Shown here piece by piece: positions 9,255 through 18,877 of a DNA stretch of 64,000 nt. The stretch is from the NCBI GenBank assembly GCA_024434115.1, contig QMIT01000015.1, positions 1 through 64,000 of the forward strand, written 5' to 3'. The position numbers were made by a program, and so were the translations under genes. Below the pieces are notes generated by a model. It did no database searches and had not been told where the DNA came from. It saw nothing but the letters and a program-made list of their open reading frames with translations. Origin of the DNA: Chloroflexota bacterium. GTDB taxonomy: Bacteria > Chloroflexota > Anaerolineae > Aggregatilineales > J027. How positions within the stretch are numbered: position 1 is the stretch's first letter; every line of letters begins with the position of its first letter.

Positions 9255-9711
9255 GAAAGTGGCGCACTTCCCAATAGGCCCATGACGCGAAAAAGAGAAA
9301 GGGCAGCCACGTCGGAAAGCCAATCCATGATTGGGTGTCGGTGCGTACCCGCCAAAAACCTAGCGTGTTGAAGATATTTTGGGATTCAGGCCGACGTGGG
9401 GATTGAAAAAAGACACCAGCCGGGTCAATGCGTTGCAGTGGTTTGTCCCAATCCATCTCGCCATACGCCCGTCCACCCCCGATCCAAATCGAGCCATTAC
9501 CGGGCCAGCGCACCCGATAATGGGTACTGATCTTTGAGCCGTAGTTTTCGCGTTCGGTATCAATCCCCACCGAGGTGTAATAAAAATAGCCCGTCAGCCA
9601 CATCAAACCAGCGGCAAGGCTGAGGACAATCAGCATAAGAGGCCAACACCCCCGCATCCGCCGCACCGCCGATGAAGGGGTTTGGGGAACATTAGGCAGG
9701 TTTGCGGGCAA
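9223..9711 (-). CDS. Small hypothetical membrane protein
   Basis: I do not recognise this protein firmly. It has an N-terminal membrane helix (LMLIVLSLAAGLMWLTGYFYY), a polar, aromatic-rich middle and a second hydrophobic stretch (PTWLPFLFFASWAYWEV) before a basic tail (RHFLRGRARAANL). That layout resembles short two-helix proteins of unknown function found in planctomycetes. The TTG at 9711 overlaps the end of the methyltransferase gene by 20 nt; ATG at 9657 is an alternative start giving about 144 residues. Lying at the end of the minus-strand operon, it may be co-transcribed. Confidence 0.55.
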   Translation of the reverse strand: MPANLPNVPQTPSSAVRRMRGCWPLMLIVLSLAAGLMWLTGYFYYTSVGIDTERENYGSKISTHYRVRWPGNGSIWIGGGRAYGEMDWDKPLQRIDPAGVFFQSPRRPESQNIFNTLGFWRVRTDTQSWIGFPTWLPFLFFASWAYWEVRHFLRGRARAANL

Positions 9712-10420
9712 AGAACGCCACCGACCCCGTATAACTCAAGCGGTCAATTTCTAGGCGGCGTTGGATTTCTTCCGCGTCGCGGCCTTTCATCTTGGAGACC
9801 TGCTTCAAGCCCAATGCCCGACCTGCCATCAGGCCCTTCGCTGTCCAACGGGCCACAAAACGTAGCGTTGGCGAAACGATGGGCACAGGGAACATATTTT
9901 GCATCTGTGCCTCAAACAAATGCCATGTGGGCCACAAGCGAATCACCTCAAACCCCGCCGTCGTCAGCATTTGTTTGGTGCCCATATGTGACATATGAAA
10001 ATATGAGTTAGCGTGGAACGGCTCTTGGAAGGCCACCTCGCCCTGCAAATAGGCCCCCGGTTTCATGACGCGGAAAATTTCACGTGCTGCTTGAAAAGGG
10101 TCATAGAGATGTTCAAACACGGCGTTGCTGATGGCGTGGTCAAAGGTATTGGATTTAAATGGTAGATAGTGACCATCACAAATCAGGCTCACATTACCTT
10201 CAATATCCACCCCGACCCATTTCCAGCCGAACGCCTCAATCAATTTACGTGACCGACCATCGCCACAGCCGTGATCGAGACACAGCCGACCATTACCTTT
10301 GGGCAGTAGCGCAATCGAATCTTGCCCCCAGTGGTCAGGGATATAGCCCGTGTATTTTTCGGTAATCGGCGGCGGTGAATACAAAGTCGTGTCTTTTTTA
10401 TCCATTGGATACTCCATCAT
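9692..10420 (-). CDS. Class I SAM-dependent methyltransferase (Methyltransf_11)
   Basis: The 242-residue protein has the SAM-binding motif I LDHGCGDGRS (residues about 48-57), the acidic residue of motif II in VGVDIEG, and ISNAVFEHLYDP in the post-motif region. Its ATG at 10420 overlaps the stop of the upstream glycosyltransferase as ATGA, so translation is probably coupled. In this operon it most likely methylates a sugar or glycan end, but that is context only. Confidence 0.85.
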   Translation of the reverse strand: MMEYPMDKKDTTLYSPPPITEKYTGYIPDHWGQDSIALLPKGNGRLCLDHGCGDGRSRKLIEAFGWKWVGVDIEGNVSLICDGHYLPFKSNTFDHAISNAVFEHLYDPFQAAREIFRVMKPGAYLQGEVAFQEPFHANSYFHMSHMGTKQMLTTAGFEVIRLWPTWHLFEAQMQNMFPVPIVSPTLRFVARWTAKGLMAGRALGLKQVSKMKGRDAEEIQRRLEIDRLSYTGSVAFFARKPA

Positions 10421-11538
10421 AAAAGCTGCGAATAAATGGTTTTGATCTTACTCATCATGGCTTCGGGGGCGAATCGAGATTGAAAAAGCCCCAAATTTGC
10501 TGCCCCCATAGTGTCACGTAAGGCCGGGTCTTGAGACAACTTTAAAACCGCCTCCGCGATTTTCTGCACATCCCCCACAGGCACAAACAGGCAGTGTATC
10601 CCATCCTGCAACACTTCCGGCAACGCTCCGACTGGTGTGATGACCAACGGCAACCGTGACGCCATTGCTTCCAAGACCGAGATGGGAAAATTTTCGTGAT
10701 GCGAGGGCAGCAGGAATATATCGGCGTCTTTAAACAACTCCAACTTCGTCTGCCCTGTCACAATACCGGGGAAACTAACACCCCCTACCGCCAATGCTTC
10801 ACTTTTGGCTTGGTCAATCAAGGGTTGTTCTGCGCCGAGTTCTAATCCCCCCGGCACTACAAATTCGACGGCAGGATTTTGGGTACGCACGATGGGCAGG
10901 GCTTTTAAGATTTCGGGTACCCCTTTGCGTGTCCCCAAACTGCCCATAAACAGCACCTTGCAGCTAGTTCGATTTGATTTTTCGACGGGCTGGTGGGCAA
11001 GTTGGGCAAAATCGGTGTCCACCGTATTTTCGACCACCGCAATCTTCAATTTTGGCGAGACCTGTTGTAGTAAATAATCGCGCCAACCATCCGACAGAGC
11101 GATGACCACTTTAGGTAGGCGCATCACAAATCGAACACTCTGGCGCACGGGTTTGCGTTTATTTTCCGCCAACTGCTTAAAAGCATTGCCGTGCAGATGA
11201 CCGACTACCCGCACGCCAAATAAGCGGGCCGTCAGCATAAATATCCCCTCTTTATAAAAGGAGATGCGATCCGTAATCGGCTGGTGCATGATTTTAGGGC
11301 GCTGGGTAATGAGAATCCGCAGGAGTTGAAGCCATTGCTTAAAAAACAGCCAAAAATTGCCCACCGCCAGTGTCGCTACTTGTTCAATCGAGTCTTCGGG
11401 GCGGGTGGTGTCTAGATGCAGCAGTTCAAAATCATCCCGCAGGCTTGTTGAGGCCAGCAAGATTTCATTAACCATTCCCACCCCACCCATTTGTTTGAGG
11501 GTCGGGCCGATAATCAGCACACGCGGTTTGTTTACCAT
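10417..11538 (-). CDS. Glycosyltransferase, GT4-like (GT-B fold)
   Basis: The protein has an N-terminal GT-B domain beginning VLIIGPTLKQMGGVG and a C-terminal Glycos_transf_1 domain with FMGSLGTRKGVPEIL, DIFLLPSHHENFPISVLEAM (E-x7-E region) and a sugar-nucleotide site. I start it at ATG 11538 (373 residues) because AGAGGGAA lies 5 nt upstream; a start at 11556 is possible. It retains one sugar from a nucleotide donor and acts in the cytoplasm on the lipid-linked repeat unit. It is coupled to the downstream methyltransferase. Confidence 0.88.
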   Translation of the reverse strand: MVNKPRVLIIGPTLKQMGGVGMVNEILLASTSLRDDFELLHLDTTRPEDSIEQVATLAVGNFWLFFKQWLQLLRILITQRPKIMHQPITDRISFYKEGIFMLTARLFGVRVVGHLHGNAFKQLAENKRKPVRQSVRFVMRLPKVVIALSDGWRDYLLQQVSPKLKIAVVENTVDTDFAQLAHQPVEKSNRTSCKVLFMGSLGTRKGVPEILKALPIVRTQNPAVEFVVPGGLELGAEQPLIDQAKSEALAVGGVSFPGIVTGQTKLELFKDADIFLLPSHHENFPISVLEAMASRLPLVITPVGALPEVLQDGIHCLFVPVGDVQKIAEAVLKLSQDPALRDTMGAANLGLFQSRFAPEAMMSKIKTIYSQLL

Positions 11539-11556
11539 TGTTTCCCTCTGCCCCAA

Positions 11557-13107
11557 TCAGAAGTAGGGACGGCCCTTGCGGAGTTTATAAACGACCCGAA
11601 TCGCGGCCTCTGGCGGCAGACCCGTCACATCCCGCAGGTGGCGCGGTTTCTTGAGCTTGCTGATAAACGCCTTCTGTTCTTCGGCGCTCGGCGGCGAAAA
11701 AACCTGTGTGTCATCCCCTGATTCACGCAGCAATTTTAAGAAGCGCTCCCAATCCGGGCCATCCGGGTAATCCTGTGAGGCCGCCATCGGGTCAAACGCG
11801 ATGGGTGTTCCTCCGGTGGGTGCTTCGGGGTGGACGGCATGGGTGATATTTTCTGGCTCGACCACCAACGCTGGATTTTTGCCGATTGCTTTTAGCCCAT
11901 GATAGACCGCCGACAGCCGATCCCAATAATATTCGGCGCGTGACCAAAACTCCCTTTGATAGCCGTCGGGGTGACTGCCATCCACCCGTAGATAGTTCAT
12001 ATAAATGCGGGCATCCGCTTGTTTAGGGGCGGGTTCGGTCATGTGCTCTTCGAGTGTCACGGCTTTTAATTGGCGCTTCTGGGTGAGATATTCCAGCATC
12101 GCTTCTAGTTGCTTGAGATGTGTTTTTGAGCCATCCCGGAAGGGGTGCATCAACACCGAGACATGCGGCTGCCCCATTTCGCGTTTGGAGCGCACTAACG
12201 CTGAATCAATGGCGAGGCGCGTGCCGAACCACGGCCAATCATAAGTTTCGGCGGGAACGGGCACCATCCAAATGCCGCCCTTATCGGTGACAATCGGCAC
12301 AGGTTGGGTATTCACCTGCCGATAGGCCATTGGCTTGTAGTGATGCAACGCAAACGCCGTGCAATAGCGCATCCCCAAATCCACTAAAATCGGAATGGTA
12401 TGGGCATCCGTGCGGAAAATAAAGTTTGCCCCGACCACCGGATAATACTGACGGAATTGTTCAACATGAGCGGTCAAACGGCGGCGCTGTTCATCCGCAG
12501 GCAGTCCGGCCATCCATTCATGATGTGGCCCATGTATGCCGATTTCGTGTCCCCGTTCCGCAATCACAGGCAGGATCTTGGGGTATACATCTTGCACAAA
12601 CCCCGTGCAGAAAAAGGTCGCTTTGACACCATATTGATCGAGCAGAGGCAAAATACGCGGCAGGCCTAGCTTGATGCACGCCAGTTGTTCGGTATCAAAA
12701 ATCAGCGAGAATGTGCCCTGTGGCTGACTCGCAACTTTTTTAGTTGGCGCAGCAATCGGCGGGGCTTCAAAAATACCCTCCCCGCCCTGCAAATCAGTAA
12801 TCATGGAACGCGCTTGGCTAAAGGCTTCCTCGGTATCAATCCCGCTCAACGACGAATAGCCTGTCTGAAAATAGCGGATGCAGTAGGCGATGGAATGACG
12901 CTCAAATACTTGGTCATTCCGGGCATAGATGACCAGCCCCACGTTATCGCGTTCAATCTCGGCCTTGATGGTGGGGGCCTCTTCTTTGAGACGGGCGTAA
13001 TCGGCCACCCGCACAATTACGCGGTCAAAGCCGGGCACTTGGATGCCTTCAAAATTCAAAGAGGCCATATCACGGGGATCGGCGAGAATCATCACAGCGC
13101 GGCTCAT
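11557..13107 (-). CDS. Polysaccharide deacetylase-like (NodB-fold) protein
   Basis: The protein has 516 residues. The NodB core begins near residue 133 (TFSLIFDTEQ), with KATFFCTGF, a HGPHH metal site and FRTDAH further on, and ends near 340. About 130 residues precede it with no domain I can name, and about 170 follow. Catalytic motif 1 reads FDTE instead of the classical TFDD, and motif 2 lacks the usual Ser. It belongs to a polysaccharide-locus subtype and may remove N-acetyl groups from the polymer or its precursor. AAAGGAGG lies 7 nt before the ATG, and its start overlaps the upstream stop as ATGA. Confidence 0.82.
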   Translation of the reverse strand: MSRAVMILADPRDMASLNFEGIQVPGFDRVIVRVADYARLKEEAPTIKAEIERDNVGLVIYARNDQVFERHSIAYCIRYFQTGYSSLSGIDTEEAFSQARSMITDLQGGEGIFEAPPIAAPTKKVASQPQGTFSLIFDTEQLACIKLGLPRILPLLDQYGVKATFFCTGFVQDVYPKILPVIAERGHEIGIHGPHHEWMAGLPADEQRRRLTAHVEQFRQYYPVVGANFIFRTDAHTIPILVDLGMRYCTAFALHHYKPMAYRQVNTQPVPIVTDKGGIWMVPVPAETYDWPWFGTRLAIDSALVRSKREMGQPHVSVLMHPFRDGSKTHLKQLEAMLEYLTQKRQLKAVTLEEHMTEPAPKQADARIYMNYLRVDGSHPDGYQREFWSRAEYYWDRLSAVYHGLKAIGKNPALVVEPENITHAVHPEAPTGGTPIAFDPMAASQDYPDGPDWERFLKLLRESGDDTQVFSPPSAEEQKAFISKLKKPRHLRDVTGLPPEAAIRVVYKLRKGRPYF

Positions 13108-14210
13108 GATCGGCCTCCTTTATTCAGGCGAGGTTGCAGTTCATCCAAATAATGTTTGGCAAGCACCTTCCAATCAAAGGTCGTTTCCGCCAAGCGCCGT
13201 GCATTTTCACCCATCCGCTGACGTTCTTCGGCACTCCACTGGCTGGCGCTACGGATAGCAGCACTCATACTCTCAATGGTTGGCTCACACACCAACCCAC
13301 ACTCGGCCTCTTGCACAAATTTGGAGGTCTCATCCACGTTGGTGACAATCAGCGGTTTGCCCATCGCCAGATATTCGGCAAATTTGCTTGGCAGTCCCCC
13401 TTGCATCACCGGATGGCGCGTGCGCGATATGACCAGCACATCCATCGGGGCTAATTTATCGGGCAATTGATCAACCGGCATCCGATTTTCCAGTGTGGCG
13501 TGGTTGCCAAGTTTCGCTGCAAATTGGGCCTTGAGTTCCTGATCGCCCTCAGCAAACCCAATCAGGTGGAAATGCACCCCATCTCGAATATTCTGGGCCA
13601 ATGCCTCTTGCAAGACATCTGCCGCCTGCCATGCCTGAAAACTCCCCGCATAACAAATCCGCACCGTGCCATCATTGCGCGGGGAGGCAGGTTTAAATAA
13701 CGAAGTATCTACGCCATTCCGCACGATAATCATTTTGGATTCCGGCACACCGCGTTTGGCATACCGTTCTTGGAATGGGCCAGACACCATCAGCAGCGTA
13801 TTCGCCATACGACGGGCCACTTGGGTCAAGACCGCGCTTTGAAAAACGAGATAGCCTGACCGTAGGGAGTGTTTTTTATCCCATTCCAGCCGCGTTTCCA
13901 TCAATTCATCGCCGTGTACATCAAACACCACATGATGTTTATTTAGCAAACGTGCTGAGATAGCCGCCGTTGCCGAACCCGCCCCGGCTGCGTGGATCAC
14001 ATCAAAATTCTTGGCGTGTTTAGCAATTGTAGGGGCATTCAACGAAAACAGCAGATGCGGCCCTTTAATACGCAGGGTGCGCAGCGACAAAAATTCGGTT
14101 TCGACGCCATGCGCCTGTAAACCGTGTGACAAGCCTTCCAATCGGGTCTGATAGGCATCCGCCATTTTCGCCCCACTCGGCGGCCTGTCCGATAAAAAGA
14201 GGATTCTCAT
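13104..14210 (-). CDS. Glycosyltransferase, GT4 family
   Basis: A 368-residue GT-B enzyme. The N-terminal domain starts MRILFLSDRPPSG. The C-terminal domain contains VRICYAGSFQAWQAADVL, a donor-site stretch ending in PSKFAEYLAMGKPLIVTN and the acidic residues of the family. Both ends overlap neighbouring genes by 4 nt, so it lies in the middle of a translationally coupled set. Donor and linkage are unknown. Confidence 0.88.
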   Translation of the reverse strand: MRILFLSDRPPSGAKMADAYQTRLEGLSHGLQAHGVETEFLSLRTLRIKGPHLLFSLNAPTIAKHAKNFDVIHAAGAGSATAAISARLLNKHHVVFDVHGDELMETRLEWDKKHSLRSGYLVFQSAVLTQVARRMANTLLMVSGPFQERYAKRGVPESKMIIVRNGVDTSLFKPASPRNDGTVRICYAGSFQAWQAADVLQEALAQNIRDGVHFHLIGFAEGDQELKAQFAAKLGNHATLENRMPVDQLPDKLAPMDVLVISRTRHPVMQGGLPSKFAEYLAMGKPLIVTNVDETSKFVQEAECGLVCEPTIESMSAAIRSASQWSAEERQRMGENARRLAETTFDWKVLAKHYLDELQPRLNKGGRS

Positions 14211-15418
14211 GGTCGTAAAATCTCCGCCATAAATAAGGCCAGTCGTTTGCCCATTTCATCCCATGTGCGGCTGCGGGCATAATCTAACGCGGCCTGCTGC
14301 ATCGTTGCCAATTGGCTGCGATTTTGCAGCATAGACAGCACCGCTTGTATGAGGGCATCCGTGTCATATTCGATATGCACCCCACCGTGCGACTCCTCAA
14401 TCATTTGCTCGGCTTCCCCCCCACCTGAAGCAATGACAGGCAAGCCCGCCGCCATATATTCGGTAATTTTCATCGGCGAGGCATACTTCCGAAACTCGTC
14501 CTGCCGCGAGGTCGCCAAGCCAATATCGGCCTCCGCCATCATAGCGGGCAACTGCTCATACGGCACTGCCCCGGTGAATACGACCTGCTCACTCATGCCG
14601 ATTTCTTTGGCAAGAGCCAGCAATTCATCCTCGGCTGGCCCACCCCCGACCACCATCACCCGTAGATCAGGAATCTGTTGGCGCAGGGTTGGCAAAGCGC
14701 GAATGGCAAGGTCAATCCCCCACCGTGCATCCACGCTGCCGCAATAAATCAGAGTTGGTGGGTGTGGCTTGCGATTTTGGTAGGCTTGATTAAATTTCTC
14801 AAATTCGACTGCGTTTGGTATCACAATGGTGCGTTTCGCGCCCTGCTGTGTTCGCAATTCCTGTAAAGGACGGCTGACCGAGGCGACCCCATCCGCCAAA
14901 TCCACATGCAACTGCTCATAACCCGTCACCAATTCGCGGTATTCAGCTTCAACATAGCCGGGGTAATAATCCCAATCGTTATAGATGAGATGCTGCGCGA
15001 TGCCTGAATTCTTCAGCAGTCTGGCAAGCGGAGCGTTTTCGGCATGGGCCACAATTGCCACGTCATATTTTCGCGCCAGATTGCCCTTCAGGATTTGATA
15101 TATCCAGCGGCTTTGCATTTTGACATCGAGTGAACGTGGCAGGGGCAGGCGTCGTGCAATCAACCGCCGCACATTATCCTCCTGCATCACACTCACCCGA
15201 TCCATCAGCAGATTCGCCGCCCCTTTCGCCAACTTGTTAAGTTTAGAGGTCGGTGGGCCGCCATAAAAATTGACATACCCAACCAAATCTAGTTGCTCCA
15301 CATAAGGGGCAAGGGCATACGGCAGGCGTTGGGCTGGACTGTTCAATTTCTGCACGGTCAGGTTGATGCCCGCCACGAATAAATATTTACCGGGCAGGGG
15401 CAGGCGTGTTGCGCTCAT
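14207..15418 (-). CDS. Glycosyltransferase, GT4 family
   Basis: A GT-B glycosyltransferase of about 403 residues from ATG 15418, which lies 2 nt after the upstream SDR stop. An in-frame start at 15445 would run into the SDR gene. The C-terminal domain shows LIYCGSVDARWGIDLAI, VMVVGGGPAEDELL and KITEYMAAGLPVIASGGGE. No strong ribosome site is seen, fitting coupling to the SDR gene. It probably adds one sugar to the repeat unit. Confidence 0.88.
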   Translation of the reverse strand: MSATRLPLPGKYLFVAGINLTVQKLNSPAQRLPYALAPYVEQLDLVGYVNFYGGPPTSKLNKLAKGAANLLMDRVSVMQEDNVRRLIARRLPLPRSLDVKMQSRWIYQILKGNLARKYDVAIVAHAENAPLARLLKNSGIAQHLIYNDWDYYPGYVEAEYRELVTGYEQLHVDLADGVASVSRPLQELRTQQGAKRTIVIPNAVEFEKFNQAYQNRKPHPPTLIYCGSVDARWGIDLAIRALPTLRQQIPDLRVMVVGGGPAEDELLALAKEIGMSEQVVFTGAVPYEQLPAMMAEADIGLATSRQDEFRKYASPMKITEYMAAGLPVIASGGGEAEQMIEESHGGVHIEYDTDALIQAVLSMLQNRSQLATMQQAALDYARSRTWDEMGKRLALFMAEILRP

Positions 15419-15420
15419 AT

Positions 15421-16179
15421 TTATAGATACCCGTAGGCGACCCAACCACCATCAACAGGTAGCACCACCCCGCTGACGTTATAGGCCGCCGGAGACGCCA
15501 GATAAACGGCAGCTTTGGCGATGTCGTCTTCTTCGATAAATCGAGCCAGCGGGGTTCGCTTCAAAATCGCCGCACCATCAAACCACCCCGACGCGATATG
15601 TTCATCTAACACGTCATTCCGCACATACCCCGGCGCGATGGCATTCACGCGGATGTTATATTGACCCCATTCGGAGGCCAATACACGGGTGAGAGCATCA
15701 ATCGCGGCTTTGCTGCAATTGTAAGCGAGGCGCTCCGGGAAACCGACAATACCGTTAATTGAGGACATGCTGATGATGCAGCCGCCCTCGCCCTGTTGAA
15801 TCATAATCCGTCCGGCGGCTTGACTGCACAAAAACGCCCCCTTTAGGTTGGTATCCATCATGCGATCCCATTCCTCTTCAGACAGATCTTCGGTCTTCGT
15901 GCGACCAAACAACCCGGCATTATTGACCAGAATATCCAACCGACCAAAGTGATTGACCGCCGTTTCCGCCATCCGCGCTACCGACTGAACATCCCGCACG
16001 TCAGTATGCACAAATACAGCGTTCCCTGCACCTAAACTTTCTGCCGCAGACTTGCCCTTTTCGGCGTTATATTCGGCAATGACGACCTTCACCCCTTCTG
16101 CCACAAAGGCTTTTGCCATCGCAAGGCCAAGCCCCTGCCCTGCTCCCGTAATGACAGCCACTTTCTTTTCAAGCTGCAT
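15421..16179 (-). CDS. Short-chain dehydrogenase/reductase
   Basis: A classical SDR of 252 residues: cofactor loop TGAGQGLG (11-18), NNAG (86-89), and an active-site Asn111, Ser140, Tyr153, Lys157 arrangement (SMSS, YNCSK). The C-terminus ends with the usual VDGGW. The cofactor may be NADH or NADPH; residues after beta-2 (AEYNAEKGK) do not settle it. Located among glycosyltransferases, it may reduce a keto-sugar intermediate, but SDRs are broad and the substrate is not determined. Confidence 0.9.
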   Translation of the reverse strand: MQLEKKVAVITGAGQGLGLAMAKAFVAEGVKVVIAEYNAEKGKSAAESLGAGNAVFVHTDVRDVQSVARMAETAVNHFGRLDILVNNAGLFGRTKTEDLSEEEWDRMMDTNLKGAFLCSQAAGRIMIQQGEGGCIISMSSINGIVGFPERLAYNCSKAAIDALTRVLASEWGQYNIRVNAIAPGYVRNDVLDEHIASGWFDGAAILKRTPLARFIEEDDIAKAAVYLASPAAYNVSGVVLPVDGGWVAYGYL

Positions 16180-16201
16180 ATGTTTTCCCCACGAAACACC
16201 C

Positions 16202-17563
16202 TTATGATTTAAATTTCAACCCGTCCAATGCTCCCGCCAATTTTTCAGCGAGCTTGGCACGGGCAAAATGATCAATGCCGTCGCGGGTAATGCGTACCGG
16301 ATGCCCCTTCGCCCGCTGCTGATAATAGTCTAAGATAGCCTGCTGAATGCCCGGCGTATCGTTTTGTTTGAGCGCCACGCCCAATTGATATTGCTGAATC
16401 AATTGATGGGCCGCCCCCGGCTCGCTCAACAGCATAATGGGCGGGCCACTGACCGCCCAATATTCATAAATTTTACCGGGGATGAGCGTTGCAAATCCGG
16501 CATAATTAATGGTCAACAGCAAATCGGCATTTCGCAGCAGGGTGGCAAATTCAGGTCGTGGCAGATACCCCGCCTCTTCGACTATGCCCTCCAATCCCAT
16601 TTCGGTGACATAGGCTTTGTATTCCGGTGGGAGTTCCCCCGTAAACACCATCCGCATATTCTCGCCGATTTCGGGATGCGCTTGGCGTATATTAACCAAT
16701 GCCTGAAAAAACGCCTTCGGGTCACGATTCCAGTCAGCCGCAACCGTCAGCAAACCGGCATGGACAATCGTAAATTTGCCGTCAAAAGTGGACTGCGGCG
16801 CATTATCCAGATAGGCATAATCCGCCAAATCCACCCCGTTCGGAATATAGATCATTTTATCTTTTTGACGGGGATAGCGTTTTTCAAAGGCGGCATGGCT
16901 GACCGGCGTCACCAGAACAACCTTACTGGCGCTACTCACGGCAAAGCGCTCTAGCCATTTATTGATCCAACGCACAAAGGCGGGTCGCTGGGCTTGCCAC
17001 GGCGTATCCACCCAATCATCACGAAAATCCAATACCAGCGGACGGCGCATCAGGCGTTTTAATACCGCGCCAATGACAGCGGCTGAGTGGGGCGGGCAAG
17101 TCACAAAAATGGCATCAATCTCATTTTCTTTGATGATCTTGCGGCCTTGTCGCACCGCAAAAGGCAGCCATGTGATATTTTCATCCGGAATAAGCAACCA
17201 ACGGGTTACCCAATCCCGAATATCGCGCAGGGTATTGATGACCAACTTGAGCAGTTTGTTTTTCTCGCGGACCGCCCGTCCTTTTTCCAGCAGTGACGAT
17301 GAGGCTTCACCTGCTACCGCCCGACACACCACCACTTCAGGGGGTAGGTCGGCGAGGAGTTCCTCACTCCCCTCTCGGCGCAGGCTTTTGTATTCGCGGC
17401 TGTCATCCACCGTCAACACATACGGCTTCCATCCGAGGCTCGGCAAGTATTTAAGGAACTTGACCACCCGAATGGATCCCCCCACCGAAAAAAATGGCGG
17501 GAAGATATAGGCGATCACCAGCAGTTTGCGCAAACGTTTTTCGCTTGGATTCGTCATAGGCAT
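16202..17563 (-). CDS. Glycosyltransferase, GT4-like (long N-terminal domain)
   Basis: A 453-residue GT-B protein. The N-terminal domain opens with LLVIAYIFPPFFSVGGSIRV and contains FVTCPPHSAAVIG and LVLDFRDDWVDTPW, typical of GT4 enzymes of capsule loci. The C-terminal half contains KFTIVHAGLL and PGKIYEYWAVSGPPIMLLSE, with the conserved Glu. It starts right after the AlgD-like gene stop; ATG 17557 is an alternative start. Confidence 0.87.
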   Translation of the reverse strand: MPMTNPSEKRLRKLLVIAYIFPPFFSVGGSIRVVKFLKYLPSLGWKPYVLTVDDSREYKSLRREGSEELLADLPPEVVVCRAVAGEASSSLLEKGRAVREKNKLLKLVINTLRDIRDWVTRWLLIPDENITWLPFAVRQGRKIIKENEIDAIFVTCPPHSAAVIGAVLKRLMRRPLVLDFRDDWVDTPWQAQRPAFVRWINKWLERFAVSSASKVVLVTPVSHAAFEKRYPRQKDKMIYIPNGVDLADYAYLDNAPQSTFDGKFTIVHAGLLTVAADWNRDPKAFFQALVNIRQAHPEIGENMRMVFTGELPPEYKAYVTEMGLEGIVEEAGYLPRPEFATLLRNADLLLTINYAGFATLIPGKIYEYWAVSGPPIMLLSEPGAAHQLIQQYQLGVALKQNDTPGIQQAILDYYQQRAKGHPVRITRDGIDHFARAKLAEKLAGALDGLKFKS

Positions 17564-18877
17564 TTACCAGCAAAGCCCTTCATAAGCGGCCTTGCCCTTC
17601 CAACGGGCATTGCTCGAATTACGCGAGAGGTCAACCACCAACTGGTCTTCCCGCGCCAACGCTACTAAGTCATCATTGACGCCGTGCGAAGCAATAATGA
17701 CCTCCGCCCCATCTACTGCCTCTTCTAATGAATGGCACATCAGGGAGGCGATATGCGGGATGGTCTGTTCAATATAGGAACGATTGCCGCCAACCAAACG
17801 CGCCAAATTCACGTTAGCATCATAAATCGTGACCTTATAACCCTTCCCCAACAGGATTTCGGCCAGTGCCACCATCGGGCTTTCGCGCAGATCGTCGGTA
17901 TGGGGTTTGAAACTCAGACCCATCAACGTGACCGATTTTTTGCCACTCCGCACCACCATATCCAGTGCAAACTCAATATGTTCATGGTTGCTTTCCATTA
18001 CCCCTTCGAGCATGGGGATGTCTACGTCGGTATGACGTGAGAGATAGGTGATAGCACGCAAATCTTTGGGGAGGCATGACCCGCCGAACGCAAAACCGGG
18101 ACGTAGATAGCGCGGCGAAATATTCAACTTGGTATCCTGTGTAAAAATCTCCATGACGCGGGTGCTGTCTACACCCACCACTTTGGACAACCGCCCAATC
18201 TCATTAGCGAACGTCACCTTGACCGCATGGAAGGCATTGCAGGCGTATTTGACCATATTGGCGGTGTCGGGGTCACTGAGATAGAGCGGGGCATCAATAT
18301 TGTCATATAAATGGGCCAGCACTTGACCGGATTTCTCGTCCTCCGTGCCAATCAAGGTATAGGGGGGATTGATAAAGTCCTCAATCGCGCTACCTTCACG
18401 CAGAAATTCAGGATTTACCGTCACACCAAAATCTACCCCCGCCTTTTTGCCAGAACACTGTTCTAGAATTGGTTTGAGCGTGTCAGTAAAGGTGCCGGGT
18501 AGGACGGTGCTGCGGAGTGAAACCACCTTGTAATCGTTCACGGTGGCTAATGCTTCGCCGATTTCTTGGGCAACCCGTTCCACATAGGTCAGTCCCAAGC
18601 CCCCATTGGCATGAGAGGGTGTACCGACGCAGATGAGCAACACTTCACCATGCCGGACTGCCGCCGCTGTGTCCTGTGTAGCTTTCAATTTGCCCGACTC
18701 TACCCCCTCGGCAATGAGCGGTTCAAGTCCGGGTTCAACGATTGGGCTTTGTTTGTTGTTAATCTGATTGACCTTATCGGCGCTGACATCCACGCCCAAC
18801 ACGTCATGCCCTTGCCCTGCCAAACATGCTGCGGAAACAGTTCCCACATACCCAAGACCAAAAATGCTGACTTTCAT
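17564..18877 (-). CDS. algD: GDP-mannose 6-dehydrogenase-like (AlgD-type) nucleotide-sugar dehydrogenase
   Basis: The enzyme would oxidise GDP-mannose to GDP-mannuronate with two NAD+. The N-terminal Rossmann fold begins MKVSIFGLGYVG. The catalytic Cys is C268 in GFAFGGSCLPKD, and K210 stands in ANMVKYACNAFHAVK. The length of 437 residues, the FAFGGSCLPKD form (UDP-glucose dehydrogenases usually read GFGGSCFPKD) and the C-terminal GGNRSYIEQTIPHI stretch favour AlgD over Ugd; this is from memory of the families. ATG 18877 follows AGGGAG and overlaps the upstream lyase stop as ATGA; an upstream in-frame start at 18952 lies within the lyase gene. If right, the polymer contains a mannuronate-derived sugar. 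Family certain, substrate probable. Confidence 0.85.
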   Translation of the reverse strand: MKVSIFGLGYVGTVSAACLAGQGHDVLGVDVSADKVNQINNKQSPIVEPGLEPLIAEGVESGKLKATQDTAAAVRHGEVLLICVGTPSHANGGLGLTYVERVAQEIGEALATVNDYKVVSLRSTVLPGTFTDTLKPILEQCSGKKAGVDFGVTVNPEFLREGSAIEDFINPPYTLIGTEDEKSGQVLAHLYDNIDAPLYLSDPDTANMVKYACNAFHAVKVTFANEIGRLSKVVGVDSTRVMEIFTQDTKLNISPRYLRPGFAFGGSCLPKDLRAITYLSRHTDVDIPMLEGVMESNHEHIEFALDMVVRSGKKSVTLMGLSFKPHTDDLRESPMVALAEILLGKGYKVTIYDANVNLARLVGGNRSYIEQTIPHIASLMCHSLEEAVDGAEVIIASHGVNDDLVALAREDQLVVDLSRNSSNARWKGKAAYEGLCW

